A DNA stretch of 64,000 nt from Lutjanus erythropterus (lineage: Eukaryota > Chordata > Actinopteri > Lutjaniformes > Lutjanidae): the NCBI GenBank assembly GCA_020091685.1, contig CM034599.1:6604836-6668835 (forward strand). The letters run 5' to 3'. Positions within the stretch are counted from its first letter, which is position 1. Every line of letters begins with the position of its first letter. The notes under the pieces were generated by a model. That model saw nothing but the letters and a program-made list of their open reading frames with translations, did not search any database and was not told the origin of the DNA. Shown piece after piece: positions 1-11,886 of this stretch. A program made the position numbers and the translations under genes.

Positions 1-2180
1 TTTTTTGTATCCTGATTACATAATCCCATTGCATGTAAACTATTACATCTGTACCTAAGCCTGGTGCTAGTGTGCTAATCATGTTTCATTGGGGACTTAA
101 AGTCAAAAGATTACAGATAGAAAAAGTCATCTTTACAAGTTCTGAAGTGCACTGAAAATAAATACTAGAAGTTTTAAGTTTAGTTGACTTGAACAAATAA
201 AACTTGAATTTTTTACAGTGTATGGGAAATCTGAATATAATGGTGCTGCTCGGGTCAGAGTTATTAAAGCTGCCACCTGTTGCTTGACAGGATTTTACGC
301 TGCAGAGGTGTGCAGCTAGTGTCTGTGATTGTGTGTGAAAGTAAGTGACTGGGACATTAGGGGGGCTGTCCATCCTGCTGCACAATAAACAGTTTGTTTC
401 CCAGGAGCACCCCTCATGTTCCTGTTGTTGGCTTCATCGCTGCTCACTGGGAAACGTCCTGGCCTCTATTGTCCGGGAGGTCGGGGGTCACAGGATGCTC
501 CTAAAGGCCCAAAAGGGGAGGTAAGAGGCTGGATAGTGGAGGCATGATAAAGAGCTAACCCCCCCATCCTCCTCCATGCAAGCACCCCTTATAAAACAAA
601 ACATTAAAATTGCTTCTTTTTTTTCTGCCACGTTGTCTTTTATTTGAAGATCCCAGTCACTATCAAGAGTCTCAGGAAATGAAAGCAGGACAATGCTCTG
701 ACTATTTCATATTGAACATCCTGATTGGCTTTAGTACGTTCTTTATCTGTAGAGCTCTGTTCCTTGTGTGCGTTCTTTGCATATCTTTAATGGAGGACTT
801 CTTAGTGCACAAGCTTTCCCATACAAAAAAATGGGAAATTCAATCTGAGCAGCTAACAGAGGGTAAGACGTATCATTAAAGAAAAAAAACAGCCAAGAAA
901 GGAGTGGTTGTATTGTACCGTTTTCACCACACAAATGTTATACTTTAACCACAGACGGGGCTTAAACACCGACTCAGACTATGCAGCAGATGCATGCTTC
1001 TGATTGCAGTGACCTTTTAAACAGCATAGCACATAAACACCCATATAAATGCTGTTTTTGCAGCCCGATTAAATATGTCGCCTCATAACAGCAGACGTTT
1101 ATGATAGCTGAACACAGACACCACACTGCCATAATGGAAACTTCTTGCACGTCTCTTGAGACGACATAAAAGCTCGCTTTGAGTTTTTGTGTCTGTGCAA
1201 ACCGGCATCCGTGCAATATTTCCTGTGAAGTTAATTTTTTAAGGCTTTTGAGCAATACTTTTTTTTTTTTTTTTTTTTTTATTATTGCACCTGAACTGAA
1301 GAGCTTTAGGGCCTGCAGCCTGTCCTGTGCCTCAGTGTACCGGAGGAATGGAATGAGTAGACATGCTATTCTCTGGACATTCACAGGGACACATTTATCT
1401 TTTTTATGGAGCTAAGCTAACTGGAGCTTTGAACAATATTCCAGATGCTTGTTGCACAGCATTTTATCAGCCTAACGCTAATGGATTGCTATCCACAGCA
1501 CCTCGACAACAACAAAAATACCATGATCCTTTTTGTTTGTATCCAGTATTTCAAAACTTGATGTTCCCCTCCTGATATGTTTTAAAGTATGTAAAAATAC
1601 TCTACTATAATTAATAGTTTGTTTAACATGGTTTTCCCACTTGAAAGGTAAAAAAAAGGCACATACTTTGTCTTCCTCATTGAGAAATTCTGGATCTGGC
1701 TTCACTGCTTGTGCTTGGTTGACCAGTGAAAGAGCAGTGTGGCTAGCGTTAGCAACGTAGCCAGGTATACCTGAGCCCAGTCAGACCCTGACTCAGATGA
1801 AGAGTCTGTTGTCCCCCAAAACTGATAAAAATTGATCAGAATATCAGAATACTAAATGCATTTAGCATGTTTTTTTTTTTTTTTTTGTTAGCTTGTTAGC
1901 TTGTAACTGGCAGTGTCTGATACAGCTAATGCTAACTCTCGGTCTCTGTGCTGACACTATGTGCTGGAGGTTTTGGGTTTTTGCCTGCTTTTGCATATTA
2001 GACAGTGATTGGCTTTTTGCCTGGTGTTCGTTTGAATGTCAGATTTTAGGGAAGTGCACAGACATGTCCCCCTCCAGAGTGACAAGTCAGTATAGTGGTG
2101 GTCATGGACCTTTTTGGGGACATAAACAGAAGAAAAACATATTTAAGAGGGGAGGGGATCTTTAACTGTTGCATATTTGT
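1..2180. other. Intergenic, nothing recognised
   Basis: AT-rich sequence without a supportable gene. Short open frames on both strands lack domain similarity and plausible splice structure. Homopolymer T runs occur near 1259-1280 and 1871-1886. Confidence 0.6.
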
Positions 2181-2183
2181 AAA

Positions 2184-3404
2184 GGTGGAAGGTGAAGCAA
2201 TGGAGGAAATCTTTTACTTTAGCAAAAGTACTGTAGCAGCAACAGTGTGAAAATACTCCATTACAAGTATTATTATGAATTATGAATCTGCGAGCTCAGG
2301 TTTCATTTGGTCTGGCAAACATGTCTGACCCCCTCCCATTCAGGCAGTTTTCCACACATCCTGGATCTGGTTGGGCTACAATCATTTATCTAATATTGCG
2401 TGGGTTTGATATGATAACCGTACAGAGGTGCCCCACCTTACTGGCTGTTGAGGTTGCTGGTACACAACCAAGATCTCTGCCCCTGATATGGAAGTGTTTC
2501 TGTTGAATCTGTGGTTACATCATAACAAACAACTGCACTTAAAACTTTTGTTGATTAGAAAGACTTGGTTGCTGTACTTCTGACAGGATTTGTTAAGTTT
2601 AATTTATCAATATGCTAAGTCACATGTTAAATGATTGGTTGTAGGTATATCAAATTGAGTCCCGATGCATTCCAGATGAATTAAAATTGAGAATTGGTGA
2701 CAAACCCACAGTCCAGAGAACATCACCTTAATCTGCAGTTCCCTTCAGCTTTACAGACCTTTTTAGAGAAATTGCACGTGACTATCTGACTGCAACCTTT
2801 TTCTTCACTCTCACAGCTCTTATAACTCTAAAAAACACTGTAAGAATGATAATTAACTTTATTTACATCTTGTTTTTTATTAACAATGTTACAAAGTACT
2901 TGGTGGAGACCAAAAGAGAGCTAAAAAATGGTAAATATTGGACAGCAGGTGGCCAGAGACCTGCCTCCAAATAAATCCATAACTGCCGAATGTTCAAACA
3001 AGCAACTGCTGCTCAATATCAGCTAAAACGGTGATAATATGTCAATGTTCACAAACATTGTCAGTAGATGTTCCTGCAGTGACTTTGCGTTACTAGGGTG
3101 AGCAGAAAAACAGATGTTAGGGGTTTTTAAATTGTCATATGTTAGAATTTTGGTTCATTGCTGTGGAAGTAGCATTTACTGTTTTGCACATTTTATCTGA
3201 TTTATGCCATGATTGGTAGTTTTTAATAAGCAAAGGGACCACAACTGCCAAATAAATGTAATGTAATGGAGTAAATTAACAATATTTACCTCTTCAAGGT
3301 GGTGGAGTAAAAGTATAAAATAACAGAATAAAATGGAATCGCTCAAGTGAAAACTACATCCAATTTGTACTTGTGTACTTTAGTAAATTCCACTGCTGCA
3401 TAGT
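2184..3404. mobile_element. Probable degenerate MITE with GTGGAA-type ends
   Basis: The left end reads aaggtggaaggtgaagcaat and continues with ttttactttagcaaaagtac; the right end, read in reverse complement, begins cagcagtggaatttactaaa. Both match the general pattern of fish non-autonomous hAT-like elements, which start with (a/c)-GTGGAA and carry 'ttttactt-agtaaaagtac' arms. The arms are about 90 and 140 bp; the 0.9 kb between them is unrecognised and may include other insertions. I see no clear target duplication. Confidence 0.45.
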
Positions 3405-4860
3405 TGTGGTTTTTCATTGTTCTTAGTCTTGTCATTGTACGTGTATGAAGACTTGCAGTGTCTGACGTAAGGTGAGAAGTTAATAAAGGTAACATGAGAC
3501 TATAGGTGCAGCACATGGCCATCTTCACTTTTCAACCACAGGCAATTATGAATATAATGCTCTTAGTTTGAGTTACGTGTTATGAATCTTCCTCGAGGCC
3601 TGACCCTCACCTCGTCTCGCCCCGTCATATCAGGTTAGGAGTTGTACTCAAGCCGGGACGTGACAGCTGGAAATGGTTTGAGGCTCTCCGGATAGTTTGT
3701 TTTCAGACCACGCTGCAGGGAATGGATGAGAGACACGTGTAGCTTAGCCTTTGGCTGTAGTGCTTATGTGCCTCATGGTGATAAAACTGTTACTGTGAAT
3801 GATATCACTGTAAAAATCTGCACTGCAGCATATTTAGTCTGCCCTTAGTGTTCTCCCTCTCAATCTGACAGGCTGATCGGAGCTGTCCAGGTATCCCAGT
3901 AATGTGTCACTATCTGAGTTAATTAGACTCCTCTGTGCGTTGAGCACTTTGACCTGTTGGGGATTCATTTCCTGGCCTGTTGTGTTTCTAAGTCTGCGAG
4001 GTGGTGGGGTTCTGGCATAATTTGCGTTCTCACTTCCCAATCCTTCTCAGATGGTGGGGTGCTTTTCCTTTCTTTATGACCAAATAAATCTGACCGGTGC
4101 CAAAGAAAAAAAAATGGGATTAAAATTCCCCTTTCGCTGTCTTGAGGAGCCCAGCTGCACTGCACTGTTTGTTTTCCACAGCACGGTGCAGCTGCAGAGT
4201 CGAGCATTATAGAGAGGTGGGCCAGAGCAAAACAGAAATGACTTATTTTTATTGGCACGTAGCTTCTCATTCACTGAGTGATAATTGTATTGTGGAATTA
4301 GAAAGCAAGAACAACAGTCTGGTTAAGATAATTTTAATGTGGTCAAACACGCTTATGTGTAATATCTTCGAGGTGGTTTTCCTCACTCTGACGATTTTTA
4401 CAGTAGCTCTTTTTCTCACAACTTCATTCTCACCACAGCCTATTTCAGAAGACACACTGTACGAGCAGCGCTTACTGTATGATGTTGAAGCACACGGCAA
4501 CACAAATAGCGACCGTCGCTAGAACATAGCCAAGATGGCTTAAAGCTGATGTAAACTGCAGAGCGACATGCACAGTTGTGTCCAAAAAAGGCTGCTATTA
4601 TTTAACAGACACACTGTACAGGAGTTATTTTAACAACCGCACATGAGCAGATAGTCAGTCGCACAAACACGGAGGAATGAGCTGCAGAGACAGACAGAGA
4701 GAGGTGTTGATCCACCCAGAGATAACACAGGAAGAAATGTGGTGCAGCAGGTAAGACGTGTCTGTGAGCAATATTATCTGGGCTCTGGCACCATTCAGGT
4801 GATTCTCTGTAAATAATGTCTGGATGTAAATGAGCATGACTGCTCGGCAGGTTTATGAGA
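3405..4860. other. Intergenic, unassigned; possible conserved non-coding patch
   Basis: No gene recognised. The part at about 3860-4050 is of balanced composition, lacks repeats shared with the rest of the window and contains a homeodomain-type TTAATTAG core. A minus-strand open frame (3834-4040) has no recognised similarity. Confidence 0.4.
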
Positions 4861-5592
4861 GCTGAATCCAGAGGTGGCAAAAGTGCACACATTCTTTACT
4901 CAAGTGGAGGTACAAAAAAAACCTGCGTAAGAAAAAGCACCGGCAGAAGTAGAAGTACTGATTCAACTTCTTTGTCTTGTCTTTTTCTCCTTGTTACGTC
5001 TTCTAAATTGTTTCTGTTGGGTTCTGTCTTTTTTGTTTTGTTTCAAGTTTTTCATCCTATAATGGCATTTAGTATCTTATTACATCTCTTCCCTCTTGCT
5101 ATTTCATTTTCCATATTGTTATGTCTTTTTCTCTTTGTTACATCTTCCAAATAGTGTTTGTTGTGTTCCACATTTTTCATCTTGTTATATCATTTGTCGT
5201 CTTGTTCCATTTGTTTCATCTTATTACATAATTATTTGTCTTGTTATGTCGTTTTGGTCTTGTTACGTATGTCGTGTGTGATATGCACCGATGGATACAC
5301 TAAAGAATAATCTTTTCTATGTGTTATTGCCCCATCCATTTAGGTAGAAGTGTGCCTTGATGTTTGGTTGGCGGTGTGCGATGATGCAAAATAAAAATAA
5401 TCAATAATTCCCCTCAAATGCATTAAATCTGAAAATAAGTAACAAGCCTGTTTTGAAAATATAAGGAGTAGAAAGTATAGATATTTGTCTTAAAATGTAG
5501 GGAGTAAAAGCAAAAAGTTGTCAGAAAAATAACTCTAGTGATTACTGTAATTAAGTATTTGTACTTAGTTACATCCCACTACTGGCTGAATG
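4861..5592 (-). mobile_element. hAT-like MITE, copy 1, with 8-bp target duplication
   Basis: The element body is 4869-5584 (716 bp), bounded by cagaggtgg and the inverted ccactactg. Flanking 8-mers gctgaatc (4861-4868) and gctgaatg (5585-5592) match at 7 of 8 positions, the duplication length typical of hAT transposons. It has no transposase frame. Relative to copy 2 (7442-7990) it is inverted and about 180 bp longer, because the interior (4975-5275) carries a degenerate tandem array of units like 'cttgttacgtcttc'. Confidence 0.85.
4975..5275. repeat. Degenerate tandem array inside the MITE
   Basis: Repeated variants of cttgttacgtctt, tcttgttatatcatt and cttgttatgtcgtt run for about 300 bp with irregular spacing. 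The array is absent from the sister copy at 7450-7982, so it expanded after, or was lost from, the other lineage. Confidence 0.65.
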
Positions 5593-6014
5593 CGATTACA
5601 AGAAAACTGCCCACACCTTAAAGCAAGGTTCACTGAAGGAGAAGAGCCACGTGACTTTTGTGTTTTTCTTAATTATCTGACTCCTCTCATGCCATTTCTT
5701 GGAATTTCTTTTGCTTTTTTGTGCACAAACAGTCCTCTACAATCATGTCCATTTTCAGTTCTTAGAGTCCAGATGATCAGAATTATGCAGTTCCCTGTAA
5801 AGAGTACACTGCCAGTACATCAATTTACTAAAAGCAAAACATGGCACCTATTTCACCCTTTGAATTAATAACAGCATTCAAAATACCAGGAAAATAGATT
5901 TTCAAGAGGATATCTACTCCTTAACAGAAGAAAAAAGAACGCTTTTTTATCCCAAACGAACCCAACTGATAGATGACAATTGTTTTTGAGCAAAAATACA
6001 CATGCAATACAGTT
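5593..6014. other. Intergenic, nothing recognised
   Basis: AT-rich, no gene or shared repeat seen. Confidence 0.6.
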
Positions 6015-6250
6015 TAAAGCTGTAACAATTCCTCATTAAAATGTCTAAAAATGCTAGAAATATGTTATATATTTTGATAACTTGTGTACTTTCATTTTAA
6101 TCTGCTATTTATTCAAGGTAAACGTGCGTTCCCTGTTAGCTGTTGCTAGCTAGCCGCTAGTTGCTATAACTTCCAAAAGGACATGTCAGACACGTCCGAA
6201 AGTGAGGAAGGAAGTAAGCGCACATGACTAAACATAACGCTGACTGGAAG
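6015..6250 (+). repeat. Interspersed repeat R1, copy 1
   Basis: Shares an extended, gapped match with 17735-17985, in the same orientation. Landmarks are atgttatatattttg, gctagcta-gccgctag-ttgctata and cgaaagtgaggaa...gactaaacat. No coding capacity or clear ends. Confidence 0.7.
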
Positions 6251-6589
6251 AGGTCACTCAGTAGAGTGCAAATTCCTGCCAGGCAACAGATGGTGAAGCA
6301 CCTACTGCACTGCCAATTTGCAAAGTTCCTGCACTAATTAGAATGAGCCCCACATACACTGTCGAGCCGAGCTGAAACAAGATCACTTGCGGCCAGCTAA
6401 GAGGAGTGAGAAATCAGCTGTCAATGGTCGAATAAAACAGAGCGGTCAAAAACTAAAATTACTGCCTCACAGTTGACGTCTCCACCGACCAGTCAAGTTA
6501 CAGTTTACATCCATGTCTATCTAGTGAGAAACATGCTGTTTTCACTTAGAGACTATTTTTAACAGAGGAGGACAGAGGACTGATAGAGA

Positions 6590-6995
6590 GCTGAACATTA
6601 TGATGTCACAGTGAATCTGACCTTTGACCTTCTGGATATAAAATGTCATCACCTCATTAATCCATCCTATTCGATATTTGTGTGTAATTTTGTCTTAATT
6701 ACTGTATGAATTATTGAGTTATAGCCAAAAATTTGATTAGCGAGATCACAGTGACCTTTGACCTTTGACGAAAAAAAAATCTAATCAATTCATTCTTGAG
6801 TGCAACTGAACATTTGTTCTAAGTGTGGAAAACTTCCCTCGAGGCGTTCTTGAGATATTGCCTTAATAAGAATAGGATGACCTGAAAACATAAAACTGTG
6901 GCCATAAAAACATAAAGATAGAAAAGTCATTTTAAAAAAAAGTTTTTGTGAGTCACAGAAGTCCATGACTGTGCACAAAAATAATCAGGCTGATT
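6590..6995 (+). repeat. Interspersed repeat with 'tgacctttgacc' units
   Basis: Two related blocks (from about 6600 and from about 6735) each begin with tgatgtcacagtga/gagatcacagtgac followed by ctttgacctt. The second continues into 'cattcttgagtgcaactgaa' and 'ttcttgagatattg', wording common to a repeat dispersed in fish genomes. The superfamily is not assigned. Confidence 0.55.
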
Positions 6996-7441
6996 GGTCC
7001 AGTAGTATTCAAGATTAGCTGCGGACAAGCTGTGTGTCCAGCGATCACACACACGCTGAAGCGATTGCATGATCCCCTCCAGGGTTAATAACTGGTAAGG
7101 TGCTTGATAACATTTTGAGTTTTACAAGCAGCATCTCTATTTATTTAAAATCTGTGGAAAATCTGCAGAGGTGTCTGCTCATTATGTCCAAAAATTAAAG
7201 TTTAAATGTGTAGACTTTGGTGGACACAAGAAATGGAACACATACACGTCTTTTTCTCCAGTGATTGTGCACACGCTACCAGCTGTAGACGTTCAAGTAC
7301 AAGGCATCCACCAGCAGTAATTCTATGGGAGAAAGATTTACGCACCCACACATAAAGATGATGGTTTCCAGACCCTGTGCATTATTCTGATTGTGTGCTG
7401 GACATGGTCACTCTAGAGCTTGAGAGGGTAAAAGAACAGAA
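6996..7441. other. Intergenic, nothing recognised
   Basis: No gene or repeat shared with the rest of the window. Confidence 0.55.
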
Positions 7442-7990
7442 CCAAAAGGCAGCGGTGGGATGTAACTAAGTACGAATACTTACTTAATGTACCTAAGTAG
7501 AACTTCTAAGTTATCTGTACTTCATGTTTTCTTTTACTCCCTACATTTTAACACAAATATCTGTAATTTCTATTCATGTTCAAAATGGGCATGTTACTTT
7601 AGTTTCAATGCATTTGAGGGGAATTACAGATAGCTTTTATTTTGCATCATCGCACACCGCCTTCCCAACATCAAGACTGATTTCAACATAATACATGGGA
7701 CAATAAAACATAGGAAAGACGATACCTCAGTGTATCCATCAGTGCACATCATGTACAACAGATGCAACACAATGAAACATTTTGTGCAGAAATAGCTGGT
7801 AAAAATGTCCTTTGGAGGGCCTCTTTTTACTTTTATATTTTGAGTACATTTCAGATCTTGTACTTTTTCACTTTTACTTGAAGTTGAATCAGTACTTCTA
7901 CTTTTACCAGAGTCCTTCTTTTTAAACAAAACTATCCGTACCTCTACTAGAGTAAAGAATGTGTGTACTTTTGCCACCTCTGCCAAAAAG
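7442..7990 (+). mobile_element. hAT-like MITE, copy 2, with 8-bp target duplication
   Basis: The body is 7450-7982 (533 bp), starting cagcggtgggatgtaactaa and ending tttgccacctctg. Flanking ccaaaagg (7442-7449) and ccaaaaag (7983-7990) match at 7 of 8. It is the same family as 4869-5584, in the opposite orientation. A 193-codon minus-strand frame (7624-8205) mostly reads the element backwards and is not a gene. Confidence 0.87.
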
Positions 7991-8563
7991 ACACCACTTA
8001 TAATAAGTAATCCATGTGAAAAACAAAAGTCCTCATGGACTGGGAATAACTTAATCATCTCCTGTGGATACGCGCAGACAAAAGCCAGCAAGGACGCTAA
8101 AAATATGCAGAAGACTTGTGGTGCAGTTTCCCAAGGCCAGAGAAAGGAAATAGACTGACAGTTTCTCCCTGACCTCTTTACTACCCCCCTGTAACCTCCT
8201 AACAACCCCCACGGGGGATCCTGTCTCTATGTGTAAAACAGACAGTCAAAAAGCATCCTGGAAACTTTAGAGCCACGAAAACAAGGGGACATGAGGAAGT
8301 CCAATAAGCTTGTATGCACGGGGCTCAGTTGGGAGATAATCTCGAGGCCACACAGACCAGGCGCCAAGCCTATAGAGCCTAAAAGCTCGGCGACGCAGCA
8401 GAGCAGCGTGGTCATTGTTGTCTTTGGAAAGTAAGCAGCTTCAGTGAGGCCAGTGGTGTGAAAGCCACCTCTCTTCTTCTTGAGTGTCTGCTCCAGACCC
8501 TGTTGTTGACATACAGGGCAGGTGCAGCTGCTCTCTCCAACTGCATCAAGTAGAACCCCCCCA
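7991..8563. other. Intergenic, nothing recognised
   Basis: Unique-looking sequence without a supportable ORF. Confidence 0.5.
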
Positions 8564-8594
<31 letters not shown>

Positions 8595-8597
8595 CTG

Positions 8598-8667
<70 letters not shown>
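8564..8667. repeat. CA microsatellite (two tracts) with short AT tail
   Basis: About 14 CA units (8564-8592), a 7-bp interruption ggctgct, then 30 CA units (8600-8659) and (AT)4. The reading frames across it are artefacts. Confidence 0.97.
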
Positions 8668-9916
8668 CAGAGCTTGGATGTCACAAGACAGGGTTATATG
8701 GACAAAGACAAATCTACCATTTTCTTTAATATCTCTGCAACAATCAGCGAGGCACTGCTGAGTTAACACAGGGCCCACAGAGATGAAAACAATGGCTGGA
8801 TTCTTCTGGCTTGAAGATGGCTATGGGAAATGGCAGGGATGCCAGGGCTGATAAGTGACCGAGAGGCTCAAGTTACTTCCAGCTGTCTGCAGCCATGCAT
8901 GCCTCTGCGGAATGTATGGTTCACGCATAATGCAAACCATTTCATTTGCGTAATGCTCATAAAAATCTGGCGGACATATTAAATAAAGTCAACAGCCTCT
9001 CACTTGGGCAGGGTTTTACATCACAGGAAAGAATCTCCAATCCTCCGAGGAGCGGCGCAGAGCAGCGCGTCCTCAGCTGAGAAAACACAGACAGTTGAAG
9101 ACTGTGACCTTGCGAGTGATAATGTTAACTGGATCAATAAAACCAGGCGATAGCAGAAAGCCTGAATGCAGCATCTGGATGGAGTCTGACTCCGGCTGTG
9201 TGGACAATTATGGCACTCGCAGAGCTGTGAATAGTAAATAGTGTCCATGAGGACCTGTTGGCATTGTTGGCTGTGCTTGTTTTTTTCCTTAAACCATAAA
9301 AGATTTCCATATAGACACAGCAAAATAAAGAGTATATTTGTCTTCTTGTAATTAAAATTGCAGGAAATTAAAGTTAATATAAATTCAAGCCTGTAAAAGC
9401 TTAATAGTATTTAATACAGGCTGTATTTTTGTGCCGTAAACTGAGTTACACTGAAAAACCCAGCGCCACGCTGCATTAGCATCACCTCAATACAAGTGAG
9501 GGCCTCTTCCTGTCCATTTGGAAAATATAAGTACATTTTCAAGCCGCTGCATGCTCCAAAAGGAGAGTGCTTTTGGCAGGCTTTGAAGTTCTCAGAAATA
9601 ATGCTCCTTAAAAGCATCCTCTGCGATACAGAAAAACATGAACGTGTATTTCAGTAAAGAGGCCGAGTGAGCATTTCTTAGCAACCATGTAAATCTGCGC
9701 TGGAGGACCAGGACATGTTTGATGTCTTTCAAGTCGTATAATGTTACACCCTTTGCATGAGCAGCATTGATTAGGCTTTGCTGAGGCAATATTCATTCAT
9801 TCACTCGTTCATTCATTATTTCTAGTCTCCCTGAGGCACCGGAAATCTGTATCTCACTGAATTGCATGTTCTAATTTGATCATATAGAATTAAACAGAGT
9901 CAATACTTATTTTACT
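8668..9916. other. Intergenic, nothing recognised
   Basis: No gene seen. A short imperfect ATTC/TTCA run occurs at about 9790-9820. Confidence 0.55.
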
Positions 9917-10905
9917 AAAGGGACAGTTTGCCCCAAAATCAAAAGTATATATTATTCCTCTGACCTGTAGTGCTATTTGTCCATCTAGATAGTTTTGGTG
10001 TGAGTTGCAGAGGTTTGGAGATGTCAGCTATAAAGACATCTGCCATTTCTAGAAAATAATGGGACTAAATGGCACTTGGCTTGTGATGCTCACAGCGCCA
10101 AAAATATACATTTTAAAAACTCATGAGCAATGTCTCTTTCCAAAACCATGACCTACTCGAGATAATCCATAGACGTTGCTGTGCATGGTTTCATTTATGA
10201 ACTACTTTCTTTCTGCATTTGAATCTAGTAGTAGTAGTAGTACGCTAGTAGTTTTGTAGTAGTCTAGAAGTATACACTACTTTCTGTGCTCTAGAAAGAA
10301 AATAGTTCCTAGATGAAACTGCTCACATACAACATATTACAACATGACAGCTATTTTACATGTAGTAAGAAAAAAAGAACATAATTAGAACCTAATTTTA
10401 TAAGTAAGTTCATCTTAAATATTATATTATAGAAATATTACTGTTACCAAAGTATTCTGGTATGAAAACCAGCATTATTTATTTAAGTACCCTGCATCAT
10501 AAATACATATCTGATGCTTGTAACAAAACAAACTACTTCAAGACCAGTTGAAAATTCAGTGAGTTATGATGATTTTAATTAAGGACAGACATCCTGCCTC
10601 CATAAGCATACATGCATTAGGCCCAAGACAACTGTCTACTTTTCCCAGAAAAGTGGGGTCCGGACGCCCCTGTCCCTCCCATAATTTCCACCCTGGATTT
10701 TGCGTAACCAGGTCATGATTTCTGTAAAGAGACACTGCCGTTGAGTTTTTCAGAAAGTATTGGAGTGGAGTGCCATTTAGTTCCATTATATTCTAGAGAA
10801 GGCAGACGTCCCTACAACTGATATCTCAAAAAGTCTGCAGCTCACACCAAAACTATTGAGATGTAAAAATACCACTACAGGCCAGAAGAAAAGTATATAT
10901 GTATG
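9917..10905. mobile_element. Long inverted-repeat element F, copy A
   Basis: The left arm (about 9917-10320) starts ctaaagggacagtttgcccc and contains 'gtgctatttgtccatctaga', 'aaatggcacttggcttgtga' and 'actactttctttctgcattt'. The right arm (about 10690-10905) is its reverse complement (gcgtaaccaggtcatgattt; gtgccatttagttccattat; ctcacaccaaaactattgag). Large terminal inverted repeats with no transposase indicate a non-autonomous DNA transposon. A TAG-triplet run lies in the middle (about 10228-10240). The extreme right end has diverged. Confidence 0.75.
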
Positions 10906-11855
10906 TCTGATGCCTTCATTCACTGTTTTTTCTGCACACAAACACTCTCTTGGCTTTAAAAAAACAAGACTCTTCTGGAAAAGGATACTACAAATGCAAC
11001 AAAACACCAGAGAGAAGAAGAAAAGCAGGAATCAGACTTTCTTTTCTCTTTTCCTCACCCTACTCTGCGCAGTTTAGTGTTTCAGTTACACCCTTTAGGC
11101 AGTAAAAACTGTCATCTAATCATATCCTCACAGTCTTAAATGCCATATACGCCCATACCAGCCTGGAAAGGGGACCTTTCTGTGGATTAAAACGGATATG
11201 AGGTTATTTTTGTGAGATCCATGATTGCATGAGGCACTCCCATCCCAGACTTAGTGCGATGACTGAGGAGGTGAGCTAATATGGCACAGCGGTGACGCAA
11301 ACGGGTTGTGTAAGTTCATCTGAAAAGGGATCCTGCCCTTTGGTTGAAAATACAAATGTTTAAGCCTTCTGTACCTTCTGAAATTAAGTTGGCACATGCT
11401 TGATGTTTGTAAACTGGGGTCATATGAGGGAGAAAGCTTTTCTTAATGTGTAAAAATGTATTGATATCATTGATAAATTAACACCAGTGACAGATATTGA
11501 ACTCCAATTCATCCATGGCACAAAACTGACATGAAAGCTTTATGTTTACTTCACACAAACACTCATCCCTTGCTAGATTGACACATTTTTTTAAAGTCGT
11601 TTTACTTAAATTATAAAGCAGATTCAGCCTAATTACTTCAAGACACATTCACAACACGCACATGTGTGCTTGGCATAAAAATATGCACTCAGTGTTTTTA
11701 TGTTCATATGACAAGTGGTTAATTTCTTGTTCAGAAAAACAAATAATTTCTTTTCACTTAACATAACAAAAACACTTTATTACAAGAGTTGCAGAGTAAT
11801 GCTGAACACTGAAATATTTTGCTTTCTTAACATAAAACTGCAGCACTTCCCCGTG

Positions 11856-11886
<31 letters not shown>

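Noticed and set aside
3834..4040. 68-codon minus-strand frame of coding-like composition
   Set aside because: No recognised family, no flanking exons; more likely non-coding DNA without stops by chance.
7624..8205. 193-codon minus-strand open frame
   Set aside because: It mostly reads the hAT-like MITE at 7450-7982 backwards and has no protein-family signal; the sister MITE lacks the same frame.
8412..8684. Cys-Val and His-Thr repeat 'proteins'
   Set aside because: Pure translation of a CA microsatellite.
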